A stretch of 64,000 bases of DNA from Mucilaginibacter_A sp964244955 (lineage in GTDB: Bacteria; Bacteroidota; Bacteroidia; Sphingobacteriales; Sphingobacteriaceae), in NCBI GenBank assembly GCA_964244955.1, contig CAXTKQ010000001.1, forward strand, positions 1-64,000. Direction: 5' to 3'. The notes under the pieces were generated by a model. It ran no database searches. It saw only the letters and a list, made by a program, of their open reading frames with translations, and was not told the origin of the DNA. Shown here in pieces: positions 9,129 through 18,400 of this stretch. The position numbers were made by a program, and so were the translations under genes. Each line of letters opens with the position of its first letter. Position 1 is the stretch's first letter.

Positions 9129-9140
9129 TAAAAGAAGCAT
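9129..9140 (+). repeat. Exact 12-mer core directly after the mraY stop
   Basis: TAAAAGAAGCAT begins at the base following the mraY TAG and fills part of the 35-bp gap to murD. An A/T stretch precedes it inside the last mraY codons. Confidence 0.7.
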
Positions 9141-9163
9141 CAGCTTAAAAAATAGAAAACGAA

Positions 9164-10543
9164 TTGGAAACCGAAGGAAATCAAACAACAACAACAGCTA
9201 CCGGAAACGGCAAGTTCCTGTGCATTTTGGGCGCCGGTGAAAGTGGGGTTGGCGCAGCTTTTTTGGCCAGGAAGCAGGGCTTTAAAGTTTTTGTTTCTGA
9301 TTTTGGGAAGATGGACGAAAAATACAAACTGCAACTGCAAGACTGGAATATTGATTTTGAAGAAGGCAAACATTCCGAAGAAATTATTTTGCAGGCTGAT
9401 GAAGTTGTGAAAAGTCCCGGCATTCCCGAAAAAGCGCCGATCATTAAAAAACTGAGAGAAAAAGGCATTCCGGTGATTTCGGAAATTGAGTTTGCGGGAA
9501 GATATACCAAAGCCAAAATGATCTGCATCACCGGCTCAAACGGAAAAACGACGACGACAAGTTTGACTTACCACCTGCTAAAAAAAGCAGGTTTAAATGT
9601 GGGTTTGGCCGGCAACATCGGTAAAAGTTTTGCTTATCAGGTTGCTGCTGAAAAGTACGACCATTTTGTGCTGGAGATCAGCAGTTTTATGCTCGACGAT
9701 ATGTACCAGTTTAAAGCTGATATTGCTGTGTTGCTGAATATTACGCCCGATCATTTAGACCGGTACGAGTATAAAATGGAGAATTATGCCGATTCTAAAT
9801 TTCGGATTATCCAGAACCAAACCGGTGCGGATTATCTGATTTATTGTGCCGATGACGAGGAAACGATGAAAGGTATCAACAAAAGGAAAATTTTGGCGAA
9901 ACAACTGCCTTTTTCAATCAAAAAAAAAGTAGGGCAAGGCGCATACCTTAGCGAAGATGAGATTTATATTTTAACGGATAAAGGAGATTTGAACATGAAT
10001 ATCAGGGAGTTGGCATTGCAGGGAAAGCACAATATTTATAACAGTATGGCATCGGGGATTACGGCCAAGGTTTTAGAATTAAGAAACGAAACCATCCGTG
10101 AAAGTATGGGCGATTTTAAAAACATTGAGCACCGGCTGGAGTTTGCAGGCATGATTGCAGGCATCAAATTTATCAATGATTCTAAAGCCACCAATGTTAA
10201 TTCGGTTTGGTTTGCCTTAGAGAGTATGAATACGGACGTAGTACTAATTTTGGGCGGCGTGGACAAAGGCAACGATTACACCATGCTGAAGGAGCTGATG
10301 AAGCAAAAAGTGAAAGCCATTGTGTGTTTGGGCAAAGACAACAAGCGCATCCATGAAGCTTTTGAAGAAGATGTGGACATGATTGTCAATGCTTTTTCGG
10401 CGCAGGAAGCGGTGCAAATGGCTTATCACCTGGCAAAAAAAGGCGACACGGTTTTATTGTCTCCGGCTTGCGCCAGTTTTGACCTGTTTAAAAATTATGA
10501 AGACCGCGGCCAGCAATTTAAAGCAGCGGTGAAGGAACTTTAG
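9164..10543 (+). CDS. murD: UDP-MurNAc-L-alanine:D-glutamate ligase MurD
   Basis: A 459-residue Mur ligase adding D-Glu to the peptide stem. The N-terminal Rossmann-like nucleotide motif (LGAGESGVGAA), the ATP loop GSNGKTTTT, NITPDHLDRY and the late DSKATN and LSPACASFD motifs are all present. The only start codon between the in-frame stop at 9146 and the conserved N-terminal strand is TTG at 9164. An ATG start would remove the conserved glycine loop, so TTG is chosen. A 35-bp gap containing the dispersed 12-mer separates it from mraY. Confidence 0.95.
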   Translation: METEGNQTTTTATGNGKFLCILGAGESGVGAAFLARKQGFKVFVSDFGKMDEKYKLQLQDWNIDFEEGKHSEEIILQADEVVKSPGIPEKAPIIKKLREKGIPVISEIEFAGRYTKAKMICITGSNGKTTTTSLTYHLLKKAGLNVGLAGNIGKSFAYQVAAEKYDHFVLEISSFMLDDMYQFKADIAVLLNITPDHLDRYEYKMENYADSKFRIIQNQTGADYLIYCADDEETMKGINKRKILAKQLPFSIKKKVGQGAYLSEDEIYILTDKGDLNMNIRELALQGKHNIYNSMASGITAKVLELRNETIRESMGDFKNIEHRLEFAGMIAGIKFINDSKATNVNSVWFALESMNTDVVLILGGVDKGNDYTMLKELMKQKVKAIVCLGKDNKRIHEAFEEDVDMIVNAFSAQEAVQMAYHLAKKGDTVLLSPACASFDLFKNYEDRGQQFKAAVKEL

Positions 10544-10626
10544 CTGTCAGCTTTCAGCGATCAGCTTTCAGGCAAAAGCAGGGTGGTAATCAGCCATGCA
10601 AAAGCTGATTGCTGAAAGCTGACAGC
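10543..10626. repeat. Inverted repeat, 26-bp arms, murD-ftsW intergenic
   Basis: The arm at 10543-10568 (starting GCTGTCAGCTTTCAGC) is the reverse complement of 10601-10626 with one mismatch, leaving a 32-base loop. It starts one base after the second base of the murD stop region. A degenerate relative lies at 11831-11886 on the other side of ftsW. Confidence 0.8.
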
Positions 10627-10646
10627 CAAAAGCAAATAAAAAAAGT

Positions 10647-11825
10647 ATGAACCAAAGCATTAACAAAATTCTCAGTCAAACCAAAGGCGACCGCTGGATC
10701 TGGCTGATCGTGATCTTATTGTCGGTAATTTCGGCACTGGCCGTTTATAGTTCAACCGGAACGTTGGCTTACAAACGCGGCGTTGGTGCAGAATCTATTT
10801 TGGTAAAGCACCTGGCCATGATTTTTGGCGGCATTGCGCTGATGTATATTTCGCACAAACTGGATTACCGTTACTACTCCGGCATATCAAAAATCCTGAT
10901 GATCGTAACCATTCCGCTGTTGCTTTATACGTTGCTTTTTGGTAACCATGTGAATGATGCCAGTCGTTGGATCGCCATTCCCGGAACCGGTTTAACGTTT
11001 CAAACTTCAGATTTGGCAAAGCTTTCCTTAATTACTTTTTTAGCCAGAAGTTTATCGCGCAAGCAGGAAAACATTAAAGATGTAAAAGAATCTTTTATGC
11101 CAATTATGGGTTCGGTTTGCGTAGTTTTTATCCTGATTGCTTTGGCTAATTTATCAACCGCTTTAATGCTTTTTGGCGTGAGTGTTTTACTGTTGATTAT
11201 CGGCCGTATCAGCATCAAACAAATTGCGGTAGTTTGTTTGGCTGGCGCAGTTTTGCTGGCAGGCGTTATTTTTTTAGGACCGAGACGGAAAACTTATGCT
11301 TCGCGAATCCAAACGTTTATGCACCCAAGTAAAGTTGACCGTGATAAATCTTTCCAGTCTGATCATGCGAAAATTGCCATTGCAACCGGCGGCGTTTTTG
11401 GAAAAGGACCTGGCAACAGTACCGAACGCAATTATCTGCCTCACCCATATTCTGATTTTATTTATGCCACGATTATTGAAGAATATGGATTGATTGGAGG
11501 CTTTTCATTAGTCGTAATTTATCTCTTTCTCTTATATCGCTGCATTAAAATTGTAACCAAAGCACCAAAAGCGTTCGGGGCTTTGCTGGCGGCAGGTTTA
11601 AGTTTCAGTTTAACCATTCAGGCTTTTGCCAACATGGCGGTTGCCGTTGGTTTAGGTCCGGTTACGGGTGTGCCTTTGCCTTTGGTAAGTATGGGCGGAA
11701 CCTCAATATTATTTACCAGCGTGGCTTTCGGTATTATTTTATCGGTGAGCCGGCATATTGACGAGTACGAAGACAACCGTAAAGTGGTGGTTGGCGAGAT
11801 CAGGGAAAAAGAAGTGGCAGCGTAA
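10647..11825 (+). CDS. ftsW: Lipid II polymerase FtsW (SEDS family)
   Basis: A 392-residue polytopic SEDS protein, the septal glycosyltransferase that works with FtsI. About ten hydrophobic segments are visible. The family signatures DASRWIAIPG (large-loop entry) and the C-terminal GVPLPLVSMGGTS are present. Its place between murD and murG is the usual one. It is flanked on both sides by related intergenic inverted repeats (10543-10626 and 11831-11886). The start ATG 10647 has an A-rich leader. Confidence 0.95.
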   Translation: MNQSINKILSQTKGDRWIWLIVILLSVISALAVYSSTGTLAYKRGVGAESILVKHLAMIFGGIALMYISHKLDYRYYSGISKILMIVTIPLLLYTLLFGNHVNDASRWIAIPGTGLTFQTSDLAKLSLITFLARSLSRKQENIKDVKESFMPIMGSVCVVFILIALANLSTALMLFGVSVLLLIIGRISIKQIAVVCLAGAVLLAGVIFLGPRRKTYASRIQTFMHPSKVDRDKSFQSDHAKIAIATGGVFGKGPGNSTERNYLPHPYSDFIYATIIEEYGLIGGFSLVVIYLFLLYRCIKIVTKAPKAFGALLAAGLSFSLTIQAFANMAVAVGLGPVTGVPLPLVSMGGTSILFTSVAFGIILSVSRHIDEYEDNRKVVVGEIREKEVAA

Positions 11826-11830
11826 ATAAA

Positions 11831-11886
11831 GCTGTCAGCAATCAGCTTTGTAAGACGCTGAAAGCTGACGGCCGATAGCTGAAAGC
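11831..11886. repeat. Degenerate inverted repeat, ftsW-murG intergenic
   Basis: GCTGTCAGCAATCAGCTTT (11831-11849), then GCTGAAAGCTGACGGC and GATAGCTGAAAGC-like segments up to 11886. The same words occur at 10543-10626, so this is a second, rearranged copy of that family. Confidence 0.65.
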
Positions 11887-11899
11887 AAAAAAACATAGG

Positions 11900-11911
11900 T
11901 AAAAGAAGCAT
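11900..11911 (+). repeat. Exact 12-mer core overlapping the murG start codon
   Basis: The last two bases (AT) of TAAAAGAAGCAT at 11910-11911 are the first two of the murG ATG, so the core supplies the purine-rich leader of the gene. Confidence 0.75.
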
Positions 11912-13034
11912 GGCAAAAAGGATTATCATTAGCGGCGGCGGCACCGGAGGACATATCTTCCCGGCTATTGCTATTGCTGATGCGCTGAAAAAGCTGCATC
12001 CGGAAACGGAGATTCTTTTTGTTGGTGCCAACGGCCGGATGGAAATGGATAAAGTTCCGGCTGCCGGTTACCAGATTGTTGGTTTGGATATTGCCGGTTT
12101 TCAGCGCGGTTCCATCCTTAAAAATCTGTCGTTGCCGTTTAAAGTTTTTGCAAGTGTGAGCAAAGCAAAATCCATCATTAAAAATTTTAAACCGGATGCC
12201 GTAGTTGGTGTTGGCGGTTATGCTTCCGGGCCGTTGTTGTATGCTGCTTCCACCAAAAACTTGCCGATTTTAATTCAAGAACAAAACTCTTACGCAGGCA
12301 TCACCAATAAATGGCTGGCAAAAAAAGCAAAGCGCATTTGTGTGGCTTTTGATGGAATGGAACAGTTTTTTCCGGCGGATAGGATTATCAAAACTGGAAA
12401 CCCTATCCGCCGCGCATCGGTGGAAATTAAAGGCAAAAGGGAAGAAGCTTTCGAGTCTTTCAACTTGTCGCCAAACAAAAAAACAATTTTGGTTACCGGC
12501 GGAAGTTTGGGTGCCGGAACTTTAAATAAATGTATGCTGGCCGGTTTGCAGCAATTGATTGATGCGGATGTACAGTTGATTTGGCAAACGGGAAAGTATT
12601 ATTATAAAAATGTAAAAGAACAGCTTGGCGAAAATAAGCATCCGAATATTTGTGTTTTGGAATTTCTAAACCGGATGGATTTGGCTTATGCTGCTGCGGA
12701 TGTCATCATCTCGCGCGCAGGTGCCGGAACAATTGCGGAATTATGCATGATAAAAAAAGCAGTGGTTTTAGTGCCTTCACCAAACGTGGCCGAAGACCAT
12801 CAAACTAAAAACGCGCTGGCTTTGGTCAACCAAAATGCAGCGGTTTTAGTGAAAGATGCAGACGCTGAAAAAACACTGGTAAAAACAGTATTGGATTTAT
12901 TGAAGGATGAAAATCAGCAACAAAAACTAAGTACACAAATTGGCAAACTGGCCATGCCGGATGCTGATTTAAACATCGCAAAAGAAGTATTAAAAATTAC
13001 AGAAACTCAAACAAATGCTGTTTTTACGGCATAA
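11910..13034 (+). CDS. murG: UDP-GlcNAc:lipid I N-acetylglucosaminyltransferase MurG
   Basis: A 374-residue GT28 glycosyltransferase that makes lipid II at the inner leaflet. The N-terminal glycine loop SGGGTGGH is at residues 7-14, VGVGGYASGP and IQEQNSYAG follow, and the C-terminal domain has VTGGSLGA and SRAGAGTIAEL, which bind the UDP-sugar. The start ATG 11910 is fixed by the conserved N-terminus, and the bases just before it belong to a dispersed 12-mer copy. A near-copy of the type B core is at 12880-12891. Confidence 0.96.
   Translation: MAKRIIISGGGTGGHIFPAIAIADALKKLHPETEILFVGANGRMEMDKVPAAGYQIVGLDIAGFQRGSILKNLSLPFKVFASVSKAKSIIKNFKPDAVVGVGGYASGPLLYAASTKNLPILIQEQNSYAGITNKWLAKKAKRICVAFDGMEQFFPADRIIKTGNPIRRASVEIKGKREEAFESFNLSPNKKTILVTGGSLGAGTLNKCMLAGLQQLIDADVQLIWQTGKYYYKNVKEQLGENKHPNICVLEFLNRMDLAYAAADVIISRAGAGTIAELCMIKKAVVLVPSPNVAEDHQTKNALALVNQNAAVLVKDADAEKTLVKTVLDLLKDENQQQKLSTQIGKLAMPDADLNIAKEVLKITETQTNAVFTA
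12880..12891 (+). repeat. Near type B core inside murG
   Basis: TAAAAACAGTAT, encoding Val-Lys-Thr-Val. The final C of the type B core is T here. Possibly coincidental. Confidence 0.4.
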
Positions 13035-13040
13035 AAAACA

Positions 13041-14399
13041 ATGGAACTAAACAGCATACAACGCGTTTTTTTGATTGGCATCGGCGGGATCGGCATGAGC
13101 GGTTTGGCGCGTTACTTTCAGCATCGCGGCTGTTTGGTTGCTGGTTACGACAAAACGCAAACTGCTTTAACCACGGCTTTGGAACAGGAAAATATCGAAA
13201 TCGCGTATCACGACGAGATTGATTATATTCCGTTTGATTTTAACGAACCGGAGGATGGGACTTTAATTATCTATACGCCGGCTATTCCTGCAAATTCTTT
13301 AATTCTAAGTTTCTTTCAGGATAAAAAATTCACGCTAAAAAAACGCTCAGAAGTTTTGGGCATCATCAGCAAAGGCCTGTTTACGATTGCGGTTGCCGGA
13401 ACGCATGGCAAAACCACAACTTCCAGCCTAATTGCGCATGTTTTGCGTGCTTCAGGAAATGATTGTTCTGCATTTTTGGGCGGCATTGCAACCAATTATC
13501 AAACCAATGTTTTGTTCGGTGGCAATGAAATGTTGGTTGTTGAGGCCGATGAATACGACCGTTCTTTCTTAACGCTTCATCCTGATATTGCCGTGGTTAC
13601 TTCCATGGATGCCGACCACCTCGATATTTATGGTGATAAAAACAGCATGGCCGAAGCTTTTCAGCAATTTGCATCACAGCTAAAAGCAGATGGAAAACTG
13701 GTTTGTAAAAAAGGTTTGCCTCTGCAAAAAGGCTTAACTTATGCAACAGAAGGCGAAGCAGATGCTTTTGCCGAAAACATCAACATCAAAAACGGCAGCT
13801 ATTATTTTGATTTCCGCAATCAGCAAACTCAAATCAAAGATATTCAATTAGGAATTGCCGGAATCCATAATGTTGAAAATGCAGTTGCAGCGATACAAGT
13901 TGCTTTGTTTTTGGAGATTGGCCCGCAAGAAATCAAAGCCGCTTTAAAATCTTTTCTCGGCATTAAACGACGGTTTGAATACATCATCAACACAGATAAA
14001 ACCATTTTTATTGATGATTATGCACACCATCCGGAAGAACTGCGTGCAGCAATTACTTCTTTAAAAGAATTGTATCCGGATAAAGAATTAACGGTGATTT
14101 TTCAGCCGCATTTGTTTACCCGGACACGCGATTTTGCAGATGGATTTGCCGAAGTTTTGGCTCAAACCGATCATTTGCTTTTGCTGGATATTTATCCGGC
14201 AAGGGAGCTGCCGATTGCAGGCGTTAACGCAGAAATGATTTTGGCGCGGATGAAACCTTCATCACACACCAAAAAATATACGGTAAAAGAAGCATTGGAT
14301 TATGTGCAGCAGCAAAAGCCGGAATTGTTGCTGACGGTTGGCGCAGGCGATATTGACAAGATGGTTGAACCTTTAAAAACAGCTTTGCAAGATGTTTAA
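13041..14399 (+). CDS. murC: UDP-N-acetylmuramate:L-alanine ligase MurC
   Basis: A 452-residue Mur ligase that starts the peptide stem. The N-terminal GIGGIGMSGLA nucleotide-like loop, the ATP loop AGTHGKTTTSS, EADEYDRSFL and FIDDYAHHPEE motifs are present. It follows murG by 6 bases and overlaps ftsQ by 8. No ddl lies between murC and ftsQ, as is usual in this phylum. An exact copy of the dispersed 12-mer encodes Val-Lys-Glu-Ala near the C-terminus (14284-14295). Confidence 0.96.
   Translation: MELNSIQRVFLIGIGGIGMSGLARYFQHRGCLVAGYDKTQTALTTALEQENIEIAYHDEIDYIPFDFNEPEDGTLIIYTPAIPANSLILSFFQDKKFTLKKRSEVLGIISKGLFTIAVAGTHGKTTTSSLIAHVLRASGNDCSAFLGGIATNYQTNVLFGGNEMLVVEADEYDRSFLTLHPDIAVVTSMDADHLDIYGDKNSMAEAFQQFASQLKADGKLVCKKGLPLQKGLTYATEGEADAFAENINIKNGSYYFDFRNQQTQIKDIQLGIAGIHNVENAVAAIQVALFLEIGPQEIKAALKSFLGIKRRFEYIINTDKTIFIDDYAHHPEELRAAITSLKELYPDKELTVIFQPHLFTRTRDFADGFAEVLAQTDHLLLLDIYPARELPIAGVNAEMILARMKPSSHTKKYTVKEALDYVQQQKPELLLTVGAGDIDKMVEPLKTALQDV
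14284..14295 (+). repeat. Exact 12-mer core inside murC
   Basis: TAAAAGAAGCAT in frame as Val-Lys-Glu-Ala, preceded by CACACCAA and an A/T run, which partly fits the full element. Confidence 0.6.
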
Positions 14400-15270
14400 A
14401 AAGCGGATTTGGATGCCCATTTTATACGCTTCCATCTGGGCAGTTTGCCTGGGCGGCTTGTTTGTGCTGATGAGTTTTATCGGCATAAAAAAAGCATCGT
14501 TGCTGTGCCGCGAAGTAAAAGTTTACATTCCGGGCAACCAGTATTTTGTTGACCGGCAGGAAATCAATTCGATTCTGCACATCGGCAACAATTCGTTGGT
14601 TGGCAAAAAGTTGGACGAGATCAACATCCATCAATTGGAAAAAACATTGCAGGCCAATCCTTTCATCGAGTTTGCCAAAGTTTATGCCGATATGGACGGT
14701 GTGGTAAATGTGGAAGTACGCCAACGCCAGCCTATTTTACGCGTAATGAACCGCTTTGAGCAAGATTTTTATGTAGATCAGCACGGCTTAAAAATTCCGC
14801 TTTCTTCAAATTTTACGGCACCTGTTTTGGTTGCAACCGGCAATATTGATGAGATTTTTATCAACCGTGTAGATACTTTACATACAGAAACGGCCAGGGA
14901 ATTATTTAAAACGGCTGATTTTATCCGCCGGGATTCATTATGGGATGCACAAATCGAACAAATTAACGTTACCGCAAACCACGAAATAGAATTAATTCCG
15001 AGGGTAGGAAACCAAAGGATTCTATTAGGTAATGCTGATTCTTTAGATAAAAAGTTTAAAAACCTGTTAATTTTTTATCAGCAAGCGATACCTAAAATTG
15101 GTTGGGGCGCGTATAAAGTTATCAACATTAAGTATGCAAACCAGATTGTTGCCGTGAAAAGCGATTCGCTGTTAAAATTAGAAGCGCTAAAACCAAAGCC
15201 AAAAACAATAGCAGCACCAAAAGCAGAAATTAACCAAATTAATCAAGACACAATTCAAAATATACATTAG
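14392..15270 (+). CDS. ftsQ: Cell division protein FtsQ
   Basis: A 292-residue bitopic divisome protein: short cytoplasmic N-terminus, one membrane segment (about 8-32), then a POTRA-like region (VYIPGNQYFVDRQEI to LEKTLQANPFIEFAKVYA) and an FtsQ-type beta domain (VRQRQPILRV). FtsQ links FtsB/FtsL to the Z-ring machinery. Sequence is divergent from proteobacterial FtsQ, but the POTRA pattern and the position between murC and ftsA support the call. It overlaps murC by 8 bases, and ftsA starts 3 bases after its stop. Confidence 0.9.
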   Translation: MFKKRIWMPILYASIWAVCLGGLFVLMSFIGIKKASLLCREVKVYIPGNQYFVDRQEINSILHIGNNSLVGKKLDEINIHQLEKTLQANPFIEFAKVYADMDGVVNVEVRQRQPILRVMNRFEQDFYVDQHGLKIPLSSNFTAPVLVATGNIDEIFINRVDTLHTETARELFKTADFIRRDSLWDAQIEQINVTANHEIELIPRVGNQRILLGNADSLDKKFKNLLIFYQQAIPKIGWGAYKVINIKYANQIVAVKSDSLLKLEALKPKPKTIAAPKAEINQINQDTIQNIH

Positions 15271-15272
15271 AA

Positions 15273-16622
15273 ATGGAAAAGGTTTCTATCAGCCACGACA
15301 AAAGTTCGCCCATAGTAGTTGGGTTAGATATTGGTACAACAAAAATATGCGCCATTGTAGGCCGCAGGAGTAAAGACAATACGGTAGAAATACTGGGCAT
15401 CGGAAAGGCAGAATCGGCAGGCGTAACGCGTGGTGTGGTATCAAATATTGATAAAACCGTGCAAGGGATTACGCAGGCCATTGAAATAGCAGCGGCACAA
15501 TCTAACGTGGAAATCCGTGTGGTAAACGTAGGTATTGCCGGCCAGCATATCAAAAGTTTACAGCACCGCGGTTTAATTACCCGCCGTGATCTGAACCGCG
15601 AGATCAACCGGAAAGACATTGAAAAGCTGATCGAGGACATGTACAATTTGGTGATGCCGCCGGGAGAAGAAATTATCCATGTTTTGCCGCAAGAATTTAC
15701 GGTGGATAACGAGCCGGGAATTAAAGACCCGATCGGGATGGCGGGCGTGCGTTTAGAAGCGAATTTCCACATTATTTCCGGCCAGGTTACTGCCGTTAAA
15801 AACATTGTAAAATGCGTAACCAAAGCCGGATTGGAAAGCCACGAACTGATTTTGGAACCGTTGGCGTCATCCGAAGCAGTTTTAACCGAAGAAGAAAAAG
15901 AAGCCGGCGTAGTGTTGGTAGATATTGGCGGCGGTACAACCGATCTGGCTATTTTTCATGAAGGGATTATACGCCACACGGCTGTTATTCCGTTTGGAGG
16001 AAACAGCGTTACCGAAGATATCCGCGAGGGGTGCTCGGTGATGCGCAACATTGCAGAGATGCTGAAAACACGTTTTGGCTCGGCTTTGGCAGAGGAAAAC
16101 AAAGACAACGAGATTGTTTGTGTGCCGGGGTTGCGCGGCAGGGAATCCAAAGAAATATCGGTTAAAAACCTGGCTTATGTCATTCAGGCGCGGATGGAAG
16201 AGATCATCGAACATGTTTATTACGAGATCAAAACTTCCGGCTACGAGAAAAAAATGATCGGTGGTATTGTGATTACCGGTGGTGGCGCCGATTTAAAACA
16301 TTTGCCGCAACTGGTAGAATATGTAACCGGTTTGGATTGCCGGATTGGATATCCGAGCGAACATTTGGCCAAAAACGAGGTTTTACAAAAAAATATTTTT
16401 GATGATTTGCAAAGCCCGATGTATGCAACCGGTATTGGTTTGCTGATTAAAGGAATCCAAAAAATGGAAGATACCGATGTGCCGCAGGTTTCGGAAGTAA
16501 AAACACAAACGAAACCGGCACATACACCAGCCGAAAAGAAGCACGGGTTATTATCAAGGATGTTGGAGAAAGGAAAGATATTTATTAAGGATGACATTAA
16601 GGATGAGGACTTTCTAAAATAA
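15273..16622 (+). CDS. ftsA: Cell division protein FtsA
   Basis: A 449-residue actin-like ATPase that tethers FtsZ to the membrane. The phosphate-1 loop VVGLDIGTTKICAIVG is near the N-terminus, VVLVDIGGGTTDLAIF forms phosphate 2, and GGIVITGGGADLKHL is the adenosine motif. The C-terminal tail ends in a basic, amphipathic stretch (HGLLSRMLEKGKIFIKD) fitting the membrane-targeting helix. It sits directly between ftsQ and ftsZ. Confidence 0.96.
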   Translation: MEKVSISHDKSSPIVVGLDIGTTKICAIVGRRSKDNTVEILGIGKAESAGVTRGVVSNIDKTVQGITQAIEIAAAQSNVEIRVVNVGIAGQHIKSLQHRGLITRRDLNREINRKDIEKLIEDMYNLVMPPGEEIIHVLPQEFTVDNEPGIKDPIGMAGVRLEANFHIISGQVTAVKNIVKCVTKAGLESHELILEPLASSEAVLTEEEKEAGVVLVDIGGGTTDLAIFHEGIIRHTAVIPFGGNSVTEDIREGCSVMRNIAEMLKTRFGSALAEENKDNEIVCVPGLRGRESKEISVKNLAYVIQARMEEIIEHVYYEIKTSGYEKKMIGGIVITGGGADLKHLPQLVEYVTGLDCRIGYPSEHLAKNEVLQKNIFDDLQSPMYATGIGLLIKGIQKMEDTDVPQVSEVKTQTKPAHTPAEKKHGLLSRMLEKGKIFIKDDIKDEDFLK

Positions 16623-16735
16623 TTAAATAAAAATCAAATTTAATTTCATTATAAAAGATAGTGAGTAAAAACGTAATATTACGTTTATTAAAAATAGAGT
16701 CGTCAATACAGCTATATAGTTTAAGATCAGGTATT

Positions 16736-18361
16736 ATGCAATTTGAAATGTTAAAAGAAAAGTCGTCCATCATCAAAGTAATTGGTGTTGGCGGCGGCGG
16801 CGGCAACGCAGTTAACCATATGTACAAGCAGGGTATTACCGGTGTTGATTTTATCATCTGCAATACCGATGCCCAGGCTTTGGAGCTAAGCCCGATCCCG
16901 AACAAGGTGCAGTTAGGCGCAAGTTTAACCGAAGGAATGGGCGCAGGCTCGATTCCGGAAGTTGGAAAAAACTCAGCAATAGAAAATATTGACGATATTA
17001 AACAGATGCTGGGTTCTAACACCAAAATGTTGTTCATCACAGCCGGAATGGGCGGTGGAACAGGGACCGGTGCCAGCCCGATTATTGCCCAGGCTGCGCG
17101 CGAACTGGATATTTTAACCGTTGGCATCATCACCACGCCGTTTTCTTTTGAAGGCAAACGCCGGAAAATGCAGGCCGAAGAAGGCATGGAAGAGCTGCGC
17201 AAATACGTGGATTCTTTTTTGGTGATCTCTAATGACCGTTTGCGCCAGATTTTTGGCAACCTGACTTTGGGTGCTGCTTTTGCACAAGCTGATGATATTT
17301 TGACCACTGCCGCAAAAGGTATTGCAGAAATCATCACTTTGCCGGGCTATATCAACGTTGACTTTAAGGATGTGCGCACGGTGATGAAAGACAGTGGCGT
17401 TTCTATCATGGGAAGTTATTCTTCTGCAGGTGAAAACAGGGCCTACGAAGCGGTGCGTGGCGCTTTGGCTTCTCCATTGTTAAAAGACAACGAGATAGAA
17501 GGCGCACGTTACATTTTGCTCAACATCAGTTCGGGCGAAAAAGAAGTAACGATGGACGAAGTGAGCATCATCACCGATTACATCCAGGAAGAGGCAGGTT
17601 TAATGGCCGATTTAATTTGGGGCAATTGCAAGGACGAAAACCTGGGCGAGAAAATTTCGGTAACGATTATTGCAACCGGATTTCAAACCAAAGATGAACG
17701 CGAAAAAGTTCAAAGTTCTAAAAAAATTGTTTCTCATTTAATCACAGACAACCAGCCTTTGGTTAAACCAGTAAACGAATTTACCGTTACCAACAATAGG
17801 GATGCAAGCTTCCAAGAACCGTTTTTGAAGGTGAAAGCCGATGAAAACCAGGGCTTGGTAAACAATGGTTTCCAAAGAAGGGAAGATGGTTACCGCGATG
17901 AACAGAGCGGGGCAATCCGTTACAAGCTGAACGATGACGACAACAAGCAGGAAAACGAACGCGACCCTTCCGGGTTTACCATAAAAACGGTGGAGCCTTT
18001 AAGTTTTGACAAACCAGTGGAAGCGCCTGCAGCGCAGCCAGCCAAACCAGAACCTGCCAAACCGGAAGTGCAGCCTGTTGCCGCCGGTGCAGACGATCAG
18101 AAAACCGACGAATCCATCGAAGAGCAATTGAGAAACTCCAGGGAGCGGATTAAACGTTTGAAAGATTTGAGCATGAAGTTAAGGAGCGGCAGCATTCAGG
18201 AACTGGAAAACGTGCCGGCTTATAAACGTAAAGAAGTTGCCTTGCAGCAAAACACGCATTCTTCAGAATCGCAGGTTTCCAGGTTTTCTTTGTTGGCCGA
18301 TGAAGATGGCAAAACAGAAATCCGCCCCAATAATTCTTTTCTGCATGATAATGTAGACTAA
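16736..18361 (+). CDS. ftsZ: Cell division GTPase FtsZ
   Basis: The tubulin-like GTPase forming the division ring. With start ATG 16736 it has 541 residues. The frame stays open upstream to a GTG at 16661, but MQFEMLKEKSSIIKVIGVGG is the usual family N-terminus, so ATG 16736 is preferred. The tubulin signature GGGTGTG is at residues 106-112. The GTPase and C-terminal tubulin-like domains end near residue 320, then a long variable linker (Pro/Ala/Glu-rich, PAAQPAKPEPAKPE) leads to a conserved C-terminal tail (IQELENVPAYKRK and following). It is the last gene of the dcw run; a 114-bp leader separates it from ftsA. Confidence 0.96.
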   Translation: MQFEMLKEKSSIIKVIGVGGGGGNAVNHMYKQGITGVDFIICNTDAQALELSPIPNKVQLGASLTEGMGAGSIPEVGKNSAIENIDDIKQMLGSNTKMLFITAGMGGGTGTGASPIIAQAARELDILTVGIITTPFSFEGKRRKMQAEEGMEELRKYVDSFLVISNDRLRQIFGNLTLGAAFAQADDILTTAAKGIAEIITLPGYINVDFKDVRTVMKDSGVSIMGSYSSAGENRAYEAVRGALASPLLKDNEIEGARYILLNISSGEKEVTMDEVSIITDYIQEEAGLMADLIWGNCKDENLGEKISVTIIATGFQTKDEREKVQSSKKIVSHLITDNQPLVKPVNEFTVTNNRDASFQEPFLKVKADENQGLVNNGFQRREDGYRDEQSGAIRYKLNDDDNKQENERDPSGFTIKTVEPLSFDKPVEAPAAQPAKPEPAKPEVQPVAAGADDQKTDESIEEQLRNSRERIKRLKDLSMKLRSGSIQELENVPAYKRKEVALQQNTHSSESQVSRFSLLADEDGKTEIRPNNSFLHDNVD

Positions 18362-18400
18362 CTTTCGGGCCTGTTTTTCTTTGTACAAGAAAAAGTTGCC

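Noticed and set aside
16661..16735. Upstream GTG start for ftsZ at 16661
   Set aside because: The extra 25 residues do not resemble any FtsZ N-terminus, whereas ATG 16736 gives the usual MQFEML start.
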